64,000 nt of DNA from Streptomyces zagrosensis (lineage in GTDB: Bacteria > Actinomycetota > Actinomycetes > Streptomycetales > Streptomycetaceae), in the NCBI RefSeq assembly GCF_014203645.1, contig NZ_JACHJL010000001.1, positions 800,589 through 864,588 of the forward strand, in the 5' to 3' direction. The notes beneath the pieces are model-generated. The model had not been told where the DNA came from and did no database searches. It saw only the letters and a program-made list of their open reading frames with translations. How positions within the stretch are numbered: position 1 is the first letter of the stretch; every line of letters starts with the position of its first letter. The position numbers and the translations under genes are program-made. Shown here piece after piece: positions 25,606 to 34,391 of this stretch.

Positions 25606-25967
25606 GGTCCATGAGGATACGGGCCACGGCTGACACCCGGTTGCGGCGGGCATCCCGGGCGAGCCCGCGAGCACCGGCGCCCGCGCCGGTGGGCACGTAT
25701 ACGCGCCACGTTGCACCGCACAACTCCTGTGCAGGCTTGGACAGTTGAGATATCGGATAGTCAACGCTTCGCCGCGGAAGTGAGGTTGAAGGGCACACAT
25801 CCGATTTTTATTTGGCCGGGACGGGCGCGGCAAGGGACAAGCGGCTGCCCCCGACGTGGTCGGTCGATCCTGCTGGGTGACGCGCAGGGGCCGCGTACTT
25901 ACTGAGTTTCGAAACTCATCAGTAACAACGTCTATTCATCGTCTCGGCAGGCCCCTATCTTGCGGTT
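25606..25967. other. Divergent intergenic region with operator and promoter
   Basis: 362 bases between the exonuclease and the hydroxylase gene. It has lower GC in its right part and holds the palindromic operator, and TATCTT nine bases before the ATG region, which would suit a leaderless or short-leader transcript. No coding frame is supported. Confidence 0.6.
25899..25925. promoter_or_regulatory. Palindromic operator before the hydroxylase/lysoplasmalogenase operon
   Basis: TTACTGA / TCAGTAA arms enclose a perfect 14-bp palindrome GAGTTTCGAAACTC, total 27 bases, ending 42 bases before the start codon. This is typical of TetR-family dimer sites. No TetR gene lies within the window nearby, so the regulator is elsewhere. 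Confidence 0.75.
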
Positions 25968-27011
25968 ATGCCGCACCTACCCGATGCCGTGCTCTGGTCC
26001 ATACCGGCGTTCGTCCTGCTCACCGTTGTCGAGATCGTGAGCTATCGGCTGCGTCCCGACGAGGACGCGGCGGGCTACGACGTGAAGGACGCCGCGACCA
26101 GCGTGACGATGGGAGTCGGCAGTGTCCTCTTTGATTTCCTATGGAAGATACCGATTGTCGCGATTTACGCCAGCCTCTATGAAGTAACTCCGCTTCGCGT
26201 GCCCGTGCTGTGGTGGACACTGCCGCTGATGCTCCTGGCGCAGGACTTCTTCTACTACTGGTCGCACCGCGGACATCACGTCGTCCGCGTCCTGTGGGCG
26301 TGCCATGTCGTCCATCACTCCAGCGAGAAGTTCAACCTCACCACGGCGCTGCGGCAGCCGTGGACCTCGCTGACGGTCTGGCCGTTCTACGTTCCGCTGG
26401 TGCTGTGCGGCGTGCACCCGGCGGCGGTCGCCTTCCTGTCCGGCGTCAATCTGGTTTACCAGTTCTGGGTGCACACCGAGCGTGTCGGCACCTTGCCCAA
26501 GCCGATTGAGTACGTCTTCAACACGGCCTCTCACCACCGGGTTCACCACGCGTCCCAGGGCGGCTACCTCGACCGCAACTTCGGCGGCATCCTCATCGTC
26601 TGGGACCGTGTGTTCGGTTCCTTCGTGGCCGAGACGGAGCGCCCCGTCTATGGCCTCACCAAGAACATTCACACCTACCATCCATTCCGAGTGGCCACCC
26701 ACGAGTACGCCGCCATCGCCCGTGATCTGGCCGCCGCCGAGAACTGGAGCGAACGCGCTGGCCGCCTCTTCCGCGGCCCCGGCTGGCAGCCACAACGCCT
26801 ACGAACGGCGCACGCGCCGGCGGTTGCAGCCGCAGGAACTGACCTCGCGCTCCCTGCCGCCCCCACCCCCGTGCCCCCTGCCACCCCCGTGCCCCCTGCC
26901 GCCGCCGAGTCCGTGCTCGCCTCCGCGGCCGTTTCCGGCGAGGCGTGCGCAACCGAACACGAGCCCGCCGGTGAGTCGGTGCCGGTTCAGCGCGCCAAGC
27001 GCTTCGCATGA
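25968..27011 (+). CDS. Sterol desaturase / fatty acid hydroxylase superfamily membrane protein
   Basis: Di-iron membrane oxygenase, 347 aa from ATG 25968. Membrane segments: LWSIPAFVLLTVVEIVSY, VLFDFLWKIPIVAIYASLY, WWTLPLMLLAQDFFYYW and FYVPLVLCGVHPAAVAFL. The iron-binding His boxes are HRGHH, HVVHHS and HHRVHH, in the family's order. The last 80 residues are Pro/Ala-rich and disordered. Closest functional relatives in animals include alkylglycerol monooxygenase, but sterol, carotenoid and fatty-acid hydroxylases share the motifs. Its stop overlaps the lysoplasmalogenase start (ATGA). Confidence 0.88.
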   Translation: MPHLPDAVLWSIPAFVLLTVVEIVSYRLRPDEDAAGYDVKDAATSVTMGVGSVLFDFLWKIPIVAIYASLYEVTPLRVPVLWWTLPLMLLAQDFFYYWSHRGHHVVRVLWACHVVHHSSEKFNLTTALRQPWTSLTVWPFYVPLVLCGVHPAAVAFLSGVNLVYQFWVHTERVGTLPKPIEYVFNTASHHRVHHASQGGYLDRNFGGILIVWDRVFGSFVAETERPVYGLTKNIHTYHPFRVATHEYAAIARDLAAAENWSERAGRLFRGPGWQPQRLRTAHAPAVAAAGTDLALPAAPTPVPPATPVPPAAAESVLASAAVSGEACATEHEPAGESVPVQRAKRFA

Positions 27012-27829
27012 GCCGCGACATCACGAGCGGGGAGCGCCGCGCCATCCGCGGGGACGATGAGCGGCTCGCCCGGGTCGTGCTGCTCGCCTTCGTGCTGCTC
27101 GCCTTCGTGCTGCTCGCCGCCGTCCACCTCCTCTCGCTGCTCGCGGGCGTCGAGCCGGTGGAGTACGCCACCAAGCCCGCGCTGATGCCGGTGCTCGCCG
27201 GTTGTGTAGTGCTGCGAGGAGGGCCGCGGCTTCTCGTGGTGGCGCTGTTCTTCGGCTGCGGCGGTGACACGCTGCTTCAGCTCGGCGGGGACCTGATATT
27301 CCTCGCCGGCATGGGCTCCTTCGCGGCGGGCCACGGCTGCTATCTGGTGCTGTTCGCCCGACGCGGCCCGGTCACGGCACCACGCCGCACGGTCACGCTT
27401 ATCGTCATCGGCTATGCGACCGCCTGGCTGGTCACGGTCGCTGCCCTGTGGCCCGACCTGGAGTCCGACCTACGGGTGCCGGTCGCGGTGTACAGCCTGC
27501 TTCTCACGGCGATGGCGCTCGGGGCACTACGCGTTGGCGTGGTGGCCGGTGTGGGCGGTGCGTTGTTCCTCCTGTCCGACACGTTGATCGCCGCCGGCCT
27601 CGCGGACTGGCCCGAACTCCCGGTGCCCCAGTTCTGGATCATGCTGACGTATCTGGGGGCCCAGGTGCTATTGGCACGTGGGCTGTTGGGCAACGCGTCG
27701 GGCGCGGGGACGTTATGGGGCGCGTTGCCGGGGACGGACGAGACGGCCCGAGGATGCGAGGTGGTCGTTGACGGCCGGGGTGTGACGGATCGCGATCGTC
27801 ACGTCGGGCCTGTCGATCGGGGGCGCTAA
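27008..27829 (+). CDS. Lysoplasmalogenase family membrane protein (YhhN/TMEM86)
   Basis: 273 aa, ATG 27008 overlapping the previous stop by 4 bases. Seven or eight hydrophobic segments; conserved features EYATKPALMPVLAG, FFGCGGDTLLQLG and FLAGMGSFAAGHGCYLVLF match the YhhN family, which hydrolyses the vinyl-ether bond of lysoplasmalogens. Final 40 residues are hydrophilic. Codon 236 (27713-27715) is a TTA, suggesting bldA control. Cotranslation with the hydroxylase points to shared lipid substrates. Confidence 0.88.
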   Translation: MSRDITSGERRAIRGDDERLARVVLLAFVLLAFVLLAAVHLLSLLAGVEPVEYATKPALMPVLAGCVVLRGGPRLLVVALFFGCGGDTLLQLGGDLIFLAGMGSFAAGHGCYLVLFARRGPVTAPRRTVTLIVIGYATAWLVTVAALWPDLESDLRVPVAVYSLLLTAMALGALRVGVVAGVGGALFLLSDTLIAAGLADWPELPVPQFWIMLTYLGAQVLLARGLLGNASGAGTLWGALPGTDETARGCEVVVDGRGVTDRDRHVGPVDRGR

Positions 27830-27867
27830 CGCGTGCGCCGGCTCATCTCATGAGCGCCCACAAGAAA

Positions 27868-27901
27868 GGGCCGGGCCGCCGAATCAACGGCGGCCCGGCC
27901 C
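27868..27901. terminator. Bidirectional terminator hairpin
   Basis: Perfect 14-bp arms GGGCCGGGCCGCCG / CGGCGGCCCGGCCC with loop AATCAA, between the convergent lysoplasmalogenase and subtilase genes. AAAG on the left and a short spacer on the right; serves both transcripts. Confidence 0.9.
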
Positions 27902-27943
27902 CACGCCTGGGCGCGTCACTCGCGCCTCACGCGTACCACTTGG

Positions 27944-29509
27944 TTACTTCTTCACCGCGTCCAGTGCGTCCACGATGCCGTACCCGTAGAAGCTGTTCAC
28001 ATGCTTCGTGCCGGTGCAGGTGGCGTCAACGTCACCGTCACTGTCCGGGTCGTACGGGGCGGTCGGGCACCCCGGGTTGTCGGCCTGCTGCTTCAGCAGC
28101 CACTGCACCTCCTGCGGGCTGGACTTGGGGTGCGTGCTGCGTACCAGCGCCGCGACGCCCGCGACATGCGGGCCCGCCATCGAGGTGCCTTGCAGGTAGG
28201 CGTAGTCGCCGCCCGGCATGGTGGACAGGATGCGGCCGTCCTTGGCGGGCAGCTCAGGCACCTGGTAGCGGTCGCCGCCGGGGCCGGCGACGTCGATCTG
28301 ACCGGAAGCCGCTGACGGGTTGAGGCCGTAGTTGGAGTAGTACGACTTCAGCGACTTGACGCCGGTTGCGGACACCGTGACGACGCCGGGCAACTGGGTC
28401 GGCGCGTCCAGGCAGTTCGCCGGGTCGATGGTGCGCTCAGTCGGCTTGGTGTCGTTCGGGCTTGAAGCATCCTTGATCGACTTCGCGCCGAGGTCGAAGT
28501 TTGAGTTCCCGGCGGAGGCGATGTTGATGGCGCCCTTGTCCTGCGCGTACTTGGCGGCTCGGCCGACCGCGTCAAGGATGGCCTTTTGATCGGCGTCGTC
28601 CTTGCAGTTGAACATCCACGGGTCTACGTAGTAGCTGTTGTTGGTGACCTCGACGTCATGGTCGGCCGCGAAGACGAAGGCGCAGACCACGCTTTCCGCG
28701 TAGAACAGGCTCGTCTCGGGCTCGCTGACCTTGATGGCGGAGAGCTTGACGCCGGGGGCCACACCCGCGACGCCGACACCGTTGCGCGCGGCGGCGATCG
28801 AGCCGGCCACGTGGGTGCCGTGGTAGTCCTCGTCCGCGTTGTACGGGCGCCAGGCGCCCTTCGAGGTGTCCGGCACGCCGCCCACACAGTTGGCAGACGC
28901 CTTGCGGTCGAAGTTCGGGGCGAGGTCGGGGTGGGTGTCATCCACGCCGGTGTCGATCACTGCGACAGTGACGTTCTTGCTGCCCGGGTTGATCTTGGCT
29001 GCCTTGTCCGCCTTGATGGCGGGAAGGTCCCACTGTAGGGGTTCCAGCGGCTCCTTGGCGCTGGCCAGGGCCTTTGCCTCGCTCTGCGCCGTGACGCGCG
29101 GGGTCTTGATCTTCTGCGGCTTGCCGACCTCGGTGGTGGCGGCGGCCTTCAGGGGCGCGGTGCGGGTGGCACCCGCTGACTGTACGCCCCCCACGCTGCG
29201 TATCTTCTGCGCGAAGTCCGATGCGGCCGAATGGGCGACGATGACGCCAATCCGCTGGTGAGCGGTGACGACCTTGCCCCCGGCCTTGGCTATCTCCTTC
29301 TTGACCTTGTTGACGGTGGCCTTGTCCGGGGTCGTGTTCACCACGTACGACAGTGTGGGGCCGTTGGCCGCCGTAGTGGTGGCGGAGGACGGCGCGTCCT
29401 GCGTGGTGGCCGAGGCCGCGCCGGGCAGAAAGCCGAGAGACGCGGTGAGTGCGAGTCCCGCAGGCACCGCGAACAGGGCGCGCCGACGTCTGGACTTCAG
29501 TTGAACCAT
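27944..29509 (-). CDS. Secreted subtilisin-like serine peptidase (S8)
   Basis: 521 aa. Signal peptide (RRRRALFAVPAGLALTASLGFLPGAASA), then a pro-domain (about residues 50-150, LSYVVNTTPDKATVNKVKKEIAKAGG, fold of the I9 inhibitor type), then the catalytic domain. Triad: Asp186 in VAVIDTGVDDTHPD, His230 in YHGTHVAGS, and Ser in GTSMAGPHVAG near residue 445. Oxyanion Asn is in NIASAGNSNFD. Two Cys pairs are likely. Exported extracellular protease. The GATC/AT-rich stretch upstream (29590-29640) is the probable promoter region. Confidence 0.92.
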   Translation of the reverse strand: MVQLKSRRRRALFAVPAGLALTASLGFLPGAASATTQDAPSSATTTAANGPTLSYVVNTTPDKATVNKVKKEIAKAGGKVVTAHQRIGVIVAHSAASDFAQKIRSVGGVQSAGATRTAPLKAAATTEVGKPQKIKTPRVTAQSEAKALASAKEPLEPLQWDLPAIKADKAAKINPGSKNVTVAVIDTGVDDTHPDLAPNFDRKASANCVGGVPDTSKGAWRPYNADEDYHGTHVAGSIAAARNGVGVAGVAPGVKLSAIKVSEPETSLFYAESVVCAFVFAADHDVEVTNNSYYVDPWMFNCKDDADQKAILDAVGRAAKYAQDKGAINIASAGNSNFDLGAKSIKDASSPNDTKPTERTIDPANCLDAPTQLPGVVTVSATGVKSLKSYYSNYGLNPSAASGQIDVAGPGGDRYQVPELPAKDGRILSTMPGGDYAYLQGTSMAGPHVAGVAALVRSTHPKSSPQEVQWLLKQQADNPGCPTAPYDPDSDGDVDATCTGTKHVNSFYGYGIVDALDAVKK

Positions 29510-30035
29510 GGGTTCTCCGCATCATCCGTAGGACCACCCGTGCGCAGGGTGCGCTCGGGCCGGTATATGACGAGTGAAGCTAGCGCTGATCAAGGCCTGT
29601 CTTCAATGGATAACGTACAAAAACCCGCCAGGACTGGCCGGGTGACGGGTGGGGCGGCAGTGTCGGAAAGGATCTTTTCGCTTTCGACCGCTGTCCTCTG
29701 TTCGACGGCGTTACCTGGGCCTACCATGCGTGACTCGGATCACTCCACACTCCGTCGCCGCCCCGTCCCCACCGCGCCCCCGGCGCGCGACCCCGTCCCA
29801 TCCATGCAGCATCGAGCCCCGCCCACACTCCCCACCACTGTCCCCGAGACCGCCACTGCCCCGAGATCACTGCCCCGACCGCTGCCTCAACTCGTGTGCA
29901 CCCCGCCCCCATCCGCCGCGGACCCGCGCCCGGTCCTTTCCCAAGATTCTTTTCCGAGACTTCGTCTCCGAGACTCGTCTTCGAGACTCGTCTTCGAGTT
30001 CCGTCCCCAGCCAGTCGCCACCGTCAGGAGAGACC
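29510..30035. other. Divergent promoter region of subtilase and acetate-uptake genes
   Basis: 526 bases without a supported gene. The left part is AT-richer and holds the subtilase promoter. The right part is Pro/Arg-coding-like low complexity and contains the tandem 13-bp repeats. GTG 30036 follows AGGAGAG. Confidence 0.6.
29953..30005. repeat. Tandem 13-14 bp repeats upstream of DUF485-actP
   Basis: Three imperfect units CCGAGACTTCGTCT, CCGAGACTCGTCTT, CGAGACTCGTCTT followed by a partial CGAG, about 30-80 bases upstream of the GTG start. They may bind a regulator of acetate uptake or may just be slippage products. Confidence 0.6.
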
Positions 30036-30383
30036 GTGGACCCCGCACCGCCCCAAGACCCCGCGCACAACGCCGGACAGCCTGACTTCATCAAGGAGCA
30101 GTCGAGCGAGGAGTTCGCCGAGCTGCGCCACGCCCACCGCTCGTTCGCCTTCCCGCTGACCATCGCGTTCGTCAGCTGGTATCTGCTGTACGTGCTGCTG
30201 TCCAACTACGCGGGCGACTTCATGGGCCAGCAGGTTGTTGGCAACATCAACGTGGCCCTCGTCTTCGGCCTGTTGCAGTTCTTGTCCACCTTCGCCATCG
30301 CCTGGTGGTACGCCCGCCACGCGAACGCCAAGCTCGACCCGCGGGCGAGCGCCATCAAGGCCCGCCTGGAGGGTAAGTCGTGA
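30036..30383 (+). CDS. DUF485 small membrane protein
   Basis: 115 aa from GTG 30036 (AGGAGAG upstream). N-terminal 35 residues are hydrophilic. The domain starts at SSEEFAELRHAHRSFAFPLTIAFVSWYLLYVLLS (first helix with the F-x-L-R-x-x-R/H signature). The second helix is INVALVFGLLQFLSTFAIAWWYARHA. It overlaps the acetate symporter gene (GTGA). DUF485 proteins accompany ActP-type sodium/solute symporters and probably assist assembly or regulation. Confidence 0.92.
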   Translation: MDPAPPQDPAHNAGQPDFIKEQSSEEFAELRHAHRSFAFPLTIAFVSWYLLYVLLSNYAGDFMGQQVVGNINVALVFGLLQFLSTFAIAWWYARHANAKLDPRASAIKARLEGKS

Positions 30384-32002
30384 CGGATACGCTGCAACTC
30401 GCGGCCGAGGGGGTCAGCGAACACCGGCCGCTGATCATCTCGCTGTTCGGGACGTTCGTCCTGGTCACCCTCGGCGTCACGGTATGGGCAGGCAAACAGA
30501 CCAAGGACGCCAACGACTTCTACGCGGGTGGACGGCAGTTCTCCGGTTTCCAAAACGGACTCGCCATCTCCGGCGACTACATGTCCGCCGCGTCCTTCCT
30601 CGGCATCGCGGGCGCCATCGCCCTCTTCGGCTACGACGGCTTCCTCTACTCCATCGGCTTCCTCGTCGCCTGGCTGGTGGCGTTGCTCCTGGTGGCCGAG
30701 CCGCTGCGTAACTCCGGCAGGTTCACCATGGGGGACGTGCTGGCGTACCGCATGCGGCAGCGCCCGGTGCGTACCGCGGCCGGCGTCTCCACCATCGTGG
30801 TGTCGATCTTCTATCTGCTGGCCCAGATGGCGGGCGCCGGCGTGCTGGTCTCGCTGCTGCTTGGCATCACCAGCGAGGTCGGCAAGATTCTCATCGTGGT
30901 ACTGGTCGGCGTGGTGATGATCCTCTACGTCTCCATCGGCGGCATGAAGGGCACCACCTGGGTGCAGATGATCAAGGCGGTCCTGCTGATCGCCGGAACC
31001 CTGCTGATCACGTTCCTGGTGCTGCTGAAGTACGACTTCAACATCTCCGCGCTGCTCGGCGAGGCCGCCGAAAACAGCGGCGCGGGCGGCGCCTTCCTTG
31101 AGCCAGGGCTCAAGTACGGGATAGACGCCACGACCAAGCTCGACTTCATCTCGCTCGGCATCGCGCTCGTCCTCGGCACGGCCGGCCTACCCCACATCCT
31201 GATCCGCTTCTACACCGTCCCCACCTCGCAGGCCGCGCGCCGCTCGGTGAACTGGGCGATCGGCATCATCGGCGGCTTCTACCTCATGACCATCGCGCTC
31301 GGTTTCGGCGCCGCCGCACTGTTGGAACGCACCGACATCATCAAGTCCAACAAGGCCGGCAATACGGCGGCGCCACTGCTCGCGCAAAACATCGGGGGTG
31401 GGCCCGACTCGACCGGCGGGGCAATCTTGCTCGCGGTGATCTCGGCCGTGGCGTTCGCGACCATCCTCGCCGTCGTCGCCGGGCTCACCCTCGCCTCCTC
31501 GTCCTCCTTTGCCCACGACCTGTACGCCAACGTCATCCGCAAGGGCCAGGCGACCCAGAAGGAGGAGCTTTCGGCGGCCCGTTGGGCGACGGTCGGCATC
31601 GGCATCGTGGCGGTGGCCCTGGGCGTCTTCGCCCGCGACCTGAACGTCGCTGGCCTGGTGGCCCTCGCCTTCGCCGTCGCCGCTTCCGCCAACCTGCCGA
31701 CGATCCTGTACAGCCTGTTTTGGAAGCGGTTCACCACGCAGGGGGCGCTGTGGTCCATTTACGGCGGCCTGGTCTCCTCGGTGTTCCTCGTGCTCTTCTC
31801 CCCGGTGGTCTCCGGCAAGGAGAGCTCGATGTTCCCGGACGTGGACTTTCAGTGGTTCCCGCTGGAGAACCCGGGTCTGGTCTCCATCCCGCTCGGTTTC
31901 CTGCTGGGCTGGATCGGCTCGCTGGTCTCCAAGGAGCCGGTGAACAAGGAGAAGTACGCGGAACTTGAGGTGAGGTCGCTCACGGGGTACGGAGCACACT
32001 GA
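30380..32002 (+). CDS. actP: Cation/acetate symporter ActP (SSS family)
   Basis: 540 aa, GTG 30380 overlapping the DUF485 stop by 4 bases. About 13 membrane helices, with DFYAGGRQFSGFQNGLAISGDYMSAASFLG near the N-terminus (family signature), and GLPHILIRFYTVPTSQAARRSV in the middle. The C-terminus is cytosolic (VSKEPVNKEKYAELEV). Takes up acetate (and related carboxylates) with a cation. A GC hairpin (CCCCGC/GCGGGG at 32003-32019) follows directly and may terminate the operon. Confidence 0.92.
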   Translation: MTDTLQLAAEGVSEHRPLIISLFGTFVLVTLGVTVWAGKQTKDANDFYAGGRQFSGFQNGLAISGDYMSAASFLGIAGAIALFGYDGFLYSIGFLVAWLVALLLVAEPLRNSGRFTMGDVLAYRMRQRPVRTAAGVSTIVVSIFYLLAQMAGAGVLVSLLLGITSEVGKILIVVLVGVVMILYVSIGGMKGTTWVQMIKAVLLIAGTLLITFLVLLKYDFNISALLGEAAENSGAGGAFLEPGLKYGIDATTKLDFISLGIALVLGTAGLPHILIRFYTVPTSQAARRSVNWAIGIIGGFYLMTIALGFGAAALLERTDIIKSNKAGNTAAPLLAQNIGGGPDSTGGAILLAVISAVAFATILAVVAGLTLASSSSFAHDLYANVIRKGQATQKEELSAARWATVGIGIVAVALGVFARDLNVAGLVALAFAVAASANLPTILYSLFWKRFTTQGALWSIYGGLVSSVFLVLFSPVVSGKESSMFPDVDFQWFPLENPGLVSIPLGFLLGWIGSLVSKEPVNKEKYAELEVRSLTGYGAH

Positions 32003-32385
32003 CCCCGCCCGGCGCGGGGCCGGACCGGGCCATGACGGGGCGCCCCGCAACGGGGGCGCCCCGCAACGGGGCCGAGCCGTCGGAGCCCGCGTCGGAGCCC
32101 GCGTCGGAGCCCGCGTCGGAGCCCGTCTCGGGCCGGAGCCCGCGTCCGCGCCGGCGTGGGCGCGGGCCCCGCGTGCCTCGCGAGCCCTCGCCGGTTCGAG
32201 CCTCCACCAGCACCCGGTGGGGCCCCGCCGAGCTCGGCCGGCAGTGGGGCAGTGGCAGCATTTCAACTTTCTGTTGCATTTCGGGGGCATCGCGTACGCT
32301 GCGGGACACTTGGCGTGGGGACCTTGGGTCATGGGGGACCCGCAGTTAACGTCAAGACGCGCATTTCGTGGGAAGGGTCGCCGCC
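32003..32385. other. Gene-free stretch before moaA with hairpin and tandem repeats
   Basis: 383 bases: hairpin 32003-32019; a 16-bp repeat of CGCCCCGCAACGGGGG type (32037-32071); and four perfect or near-perfect 12-bp copies of GTCGGAGCCCGC (32079-32126). An AT-richer stretch (32255-32350) probably holds the moaA promoter. Confidence 0.7.
32079..32126. repeat. Four tandem 12-bp repeats
   Basis: GTCGGAGCCCGC repeated four times in register, the last ending GT. A simple-sequence expansion in noncoding DNA, likely variable between strains. Confidence 0.85.
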
Positions 32386-33375
32386 ATGTTGCTCGATACC
32401 TATGGTCGGGTCGCGACCGATCTGCGAGTGTCCCTCACCGACCGCTGCAACCTGCGGTGCACCTACTGCATGCCAGAAGAGGGCCTGAGCTGGCTGGCCA
32501 AGCCCGACCTGCTCACCGATGACGAGATCGTGCGGCTGGTCACCATAGCCGTACGCGACCTCGGCATCACCGAGGTCCGTTTCACCGGCGGCGAGCCACT
32601 GCTACGCCCCGGCCTGGTCTCCATCGTCGAACGCTGCGCCGCCCTCACCCCACGCCCGCAGCTCTCGCTGACCACCAACGGCATCGGCCTCGGCCGCACC
32701 GCCGCCGCGCTACGCGCCGCCGGGCTCGATCGGGTCAACGTATCCCTGGACACCCTGCGCCCCGACGTCTTCCAGGCCATGACACGGCGTAAGCGACACC
32801 AGGACGTGCTCGACGGGTTGTCCGCGGCCCGCGCCGTCGGGCTCACCCCGGTCAAGGTCAACGCGGTCCTGATGCCAGGTCTGAACGACGACGAGGCCCC
32901 CGACTTGCTCGCCTGGGCCATCACACACGACTACGAACTGCGCTTCATCGAGCAGATGCCACTCGATGCCCAGCACGGCTGGAAGCGCGACGGAATGATC
33001 ACCGCCGGAGACATCCTGACCAGCCTGCACACGCGCTTCGCGCTCACCCCCGAGAGCGACGACGCCCGCGGCTCGGCCCCGGCCGAACGCTGGCTGGTGG
33101 ACGGCGGCCCGGCCAGCGTCGGCGTCATCGCCTCCGTCACCCGGCCGTTTTGCCGGGCCTGTGACCGCACCCGGCTCACCGCCGACGGTCAGGTGCGCAC
33201 CTGTCTGTTCGCGCGCGAGGAGACGGACCTACGAGCCGTGCTGCGCTCCGATGCGTCGGACGCGGAGGTCGCCGAGCTGTGGCAACGCGCCATGTGGGGC
33301 AAGAAGGCAGGGTCAGGGCTGGACGACCCGTCCTTCCTCCAGCCGCAGCGGCCGATGTCAGCGATCGGTGGCTGA
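32386..33375 (+). CDS. moaA: GTP 3',8-cyclase MoaA (molybdenum cofactor)
   Basis: Radical-SAM enzyme that rearranges GTP with MoaC to the molybdopterin precursor. ATG 32386 follows GGAAGG (GTG 32368 in frame is less likely), 329 aa. The radical-SAM cluster Cys are C21, C25, C28 (DRCNLRCTYCMPEEG). SAM-binding TGGEPLLRPG follows. The C-terminal second cluster is in FCRACDRTRLTADGQVRTCLF. The protein ends in GG, as in functional MoaA. It is not next to other moa genes here. Confidence 0.96.
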   Translation: MLLDTYGRVATDLRVSLTDRCNLRCTYCMPEEGLSWLAKPDLLTDDEIVRLVTIAVRDLGITEVRFTGGEPLLRPGLVSIVERCAALTPRPQLSLTTNGIGLGRTAAALRAAGLDRVNVSLDTLRPDVFQAMTRRKRHQDVLDGLSAARAVGLTPVKVNAVLMPGLNDDEAPDLLAWAITHDYELRFIEQMPLDAQHGWKRDGMITAGDILTSLHTRFALTPESDDARGSAPAERWLVDGGPASVGVIASVTRPFCRACDRTRLTADGQVRTCLFAREETDLRAVLRSDASDAEVAELWQRAMWGKKAGSGLDDPSFLQPQRPMSAIGG

Positions 33376-33591
33376 TCATTCGGCCCATTCGGCCAGCGGC
33401 ACGACGTCCTTCAAAAAGCCGCGCATACCAAGGAAGTTGGAGAGATACTCGCGGTGCTCCGCACACGCCAGCCAGGTCTTGCGGCGCTCGGGGGTGTGCA
33501 GCTTCGGATTGTTCCAAGCGAGCACCCACACCGCGGCCTCGCGGCAACCCTTGGCAGAGCACATGGCATCGGATGTATCGGGCGAGTTCAC
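33376..33591 (-). CDS. Small Cys/His protein, often misnamed acetone carboxylase
   Basis: 71 aa, convergent with moaA and directly abutting its stop. Contains MCSAKGCREAAVWVLAWNNPKLHTPERRKTWLACAEHREYLSNFL, with C-x4-C and C-x2-H spacing that suggests a zinc site. The Trp-rich core is conserved in actinobacteria. In databases it carries the misleading name acetone carboxylase; there is no catalytic domain. Function unknown. Confidence 0.8.
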   Translation of the reverse strand: MNSPDTSDAMCSAKGCREAAVWVLAWNNPKLHTPERRKTWLACAEHREYLSNFLGMRGFLKDVVPLAEWAE

Positions 33592-33802
33592 ACGTCCGAC
33601 CCTACGCGACGGTGTTTGCCTCGCGATATTGGTCTAGACATGGCGACGCCGGGCAGCCACGGGGGGAGCCGCCCGGCGTCGGTCCGTCGCTCCGACGGGG
33701 GATGCGGAGCGCCTACGAAGTATGTCACGGGGGACCCATCGCGGTGCAGCGGAACCGCATGATTGATCTGAGGTTTTCTTGAGGTAGCTACGTCACCGCA
33801 GG

Positions 33803-34177
33803 TCAGCCGTGGTGCTCTCGTGCGTCGCCGGTAGCGGAGGTGGGCTCTTCGCGTCCGGATTCCGGTGCTGACGGCTCAGTCGGGGCCGCGAGCGCGGGCC
33901 GAGTGGGCGCGGGAACGAATGTCGAAGGCAGCCGCGGGGCGTTCTCCCGGCCTGCGTTGGCGATCACTACCGAGACATACGGCAACAAAATCCCCAACAC
34001 CAGGGCGACGATGGCGACATGGCGCTCAACGTTCCACAGTACAGCCGCCAGCACGACCGACACCGTTCGAACACTCATCGAAATCATATAGCGCCGCTGT
34101 CTGCCCCGCACATCGTCCGCCAACCCCTGCCTGGCTCCGGTAATCCGGAAAACCTCGGGCTCGCTCTGCTTCCGCAT
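33803..34177 (-). CDS. DUF3099 membrane protein
   Basis: 124 aa from ATG 34177, with GGAG upstream; the longer frame is a shadow. N-terminus EVFRITGARQGLADDVRGRQRRYMISM is the DUF3099 start. Two membrane helices (VRTVSVVLAAVLWNV and VAIVALVLGILLPYVSVVIAN) follow, then a Pro/Ala/Glu tail. Function unknown; conserved next to the GlsB-type gene and tyrS in Streptomyces. Confidence 0.85.
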   Translation of the reverse strand: MRKQSEPEVFRITGARQGLADDVRGRQRRYMISMSVRTVSVVLAAVLWNVERHVAIVALVLGILLPYVSVVIANAGRENAPRLPSTFVPAPTRPALAAPTEPSAPESGREEPTSATGDAREHHG

Positions 34178-34391
34178 CTGGCTCCACCACCTGACTGACG
34201 GGTCGAACGTACCCGGTTCCGGACACCGTCCACGGTACGCCGAGGCTGATGCCGCTACGAGACCGGGGCGCGCGCGATGAGCTCGACCACGCGGCGCCGT
34301 GCCGCGTATGGCGCGCTCCGAAATGCGGCGTAGCCGAACCGGCCGGACACTGATGACGTCATGCGCACACGGCGCCGCACGAGGAGGCGAC

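Noticed and set aside
31187..32332. 381-codon minus frame over the end of actP
   Set aside because: Antisense shadow covering actP and the 12-bp repeats; the repeats create its low-complexity tail.
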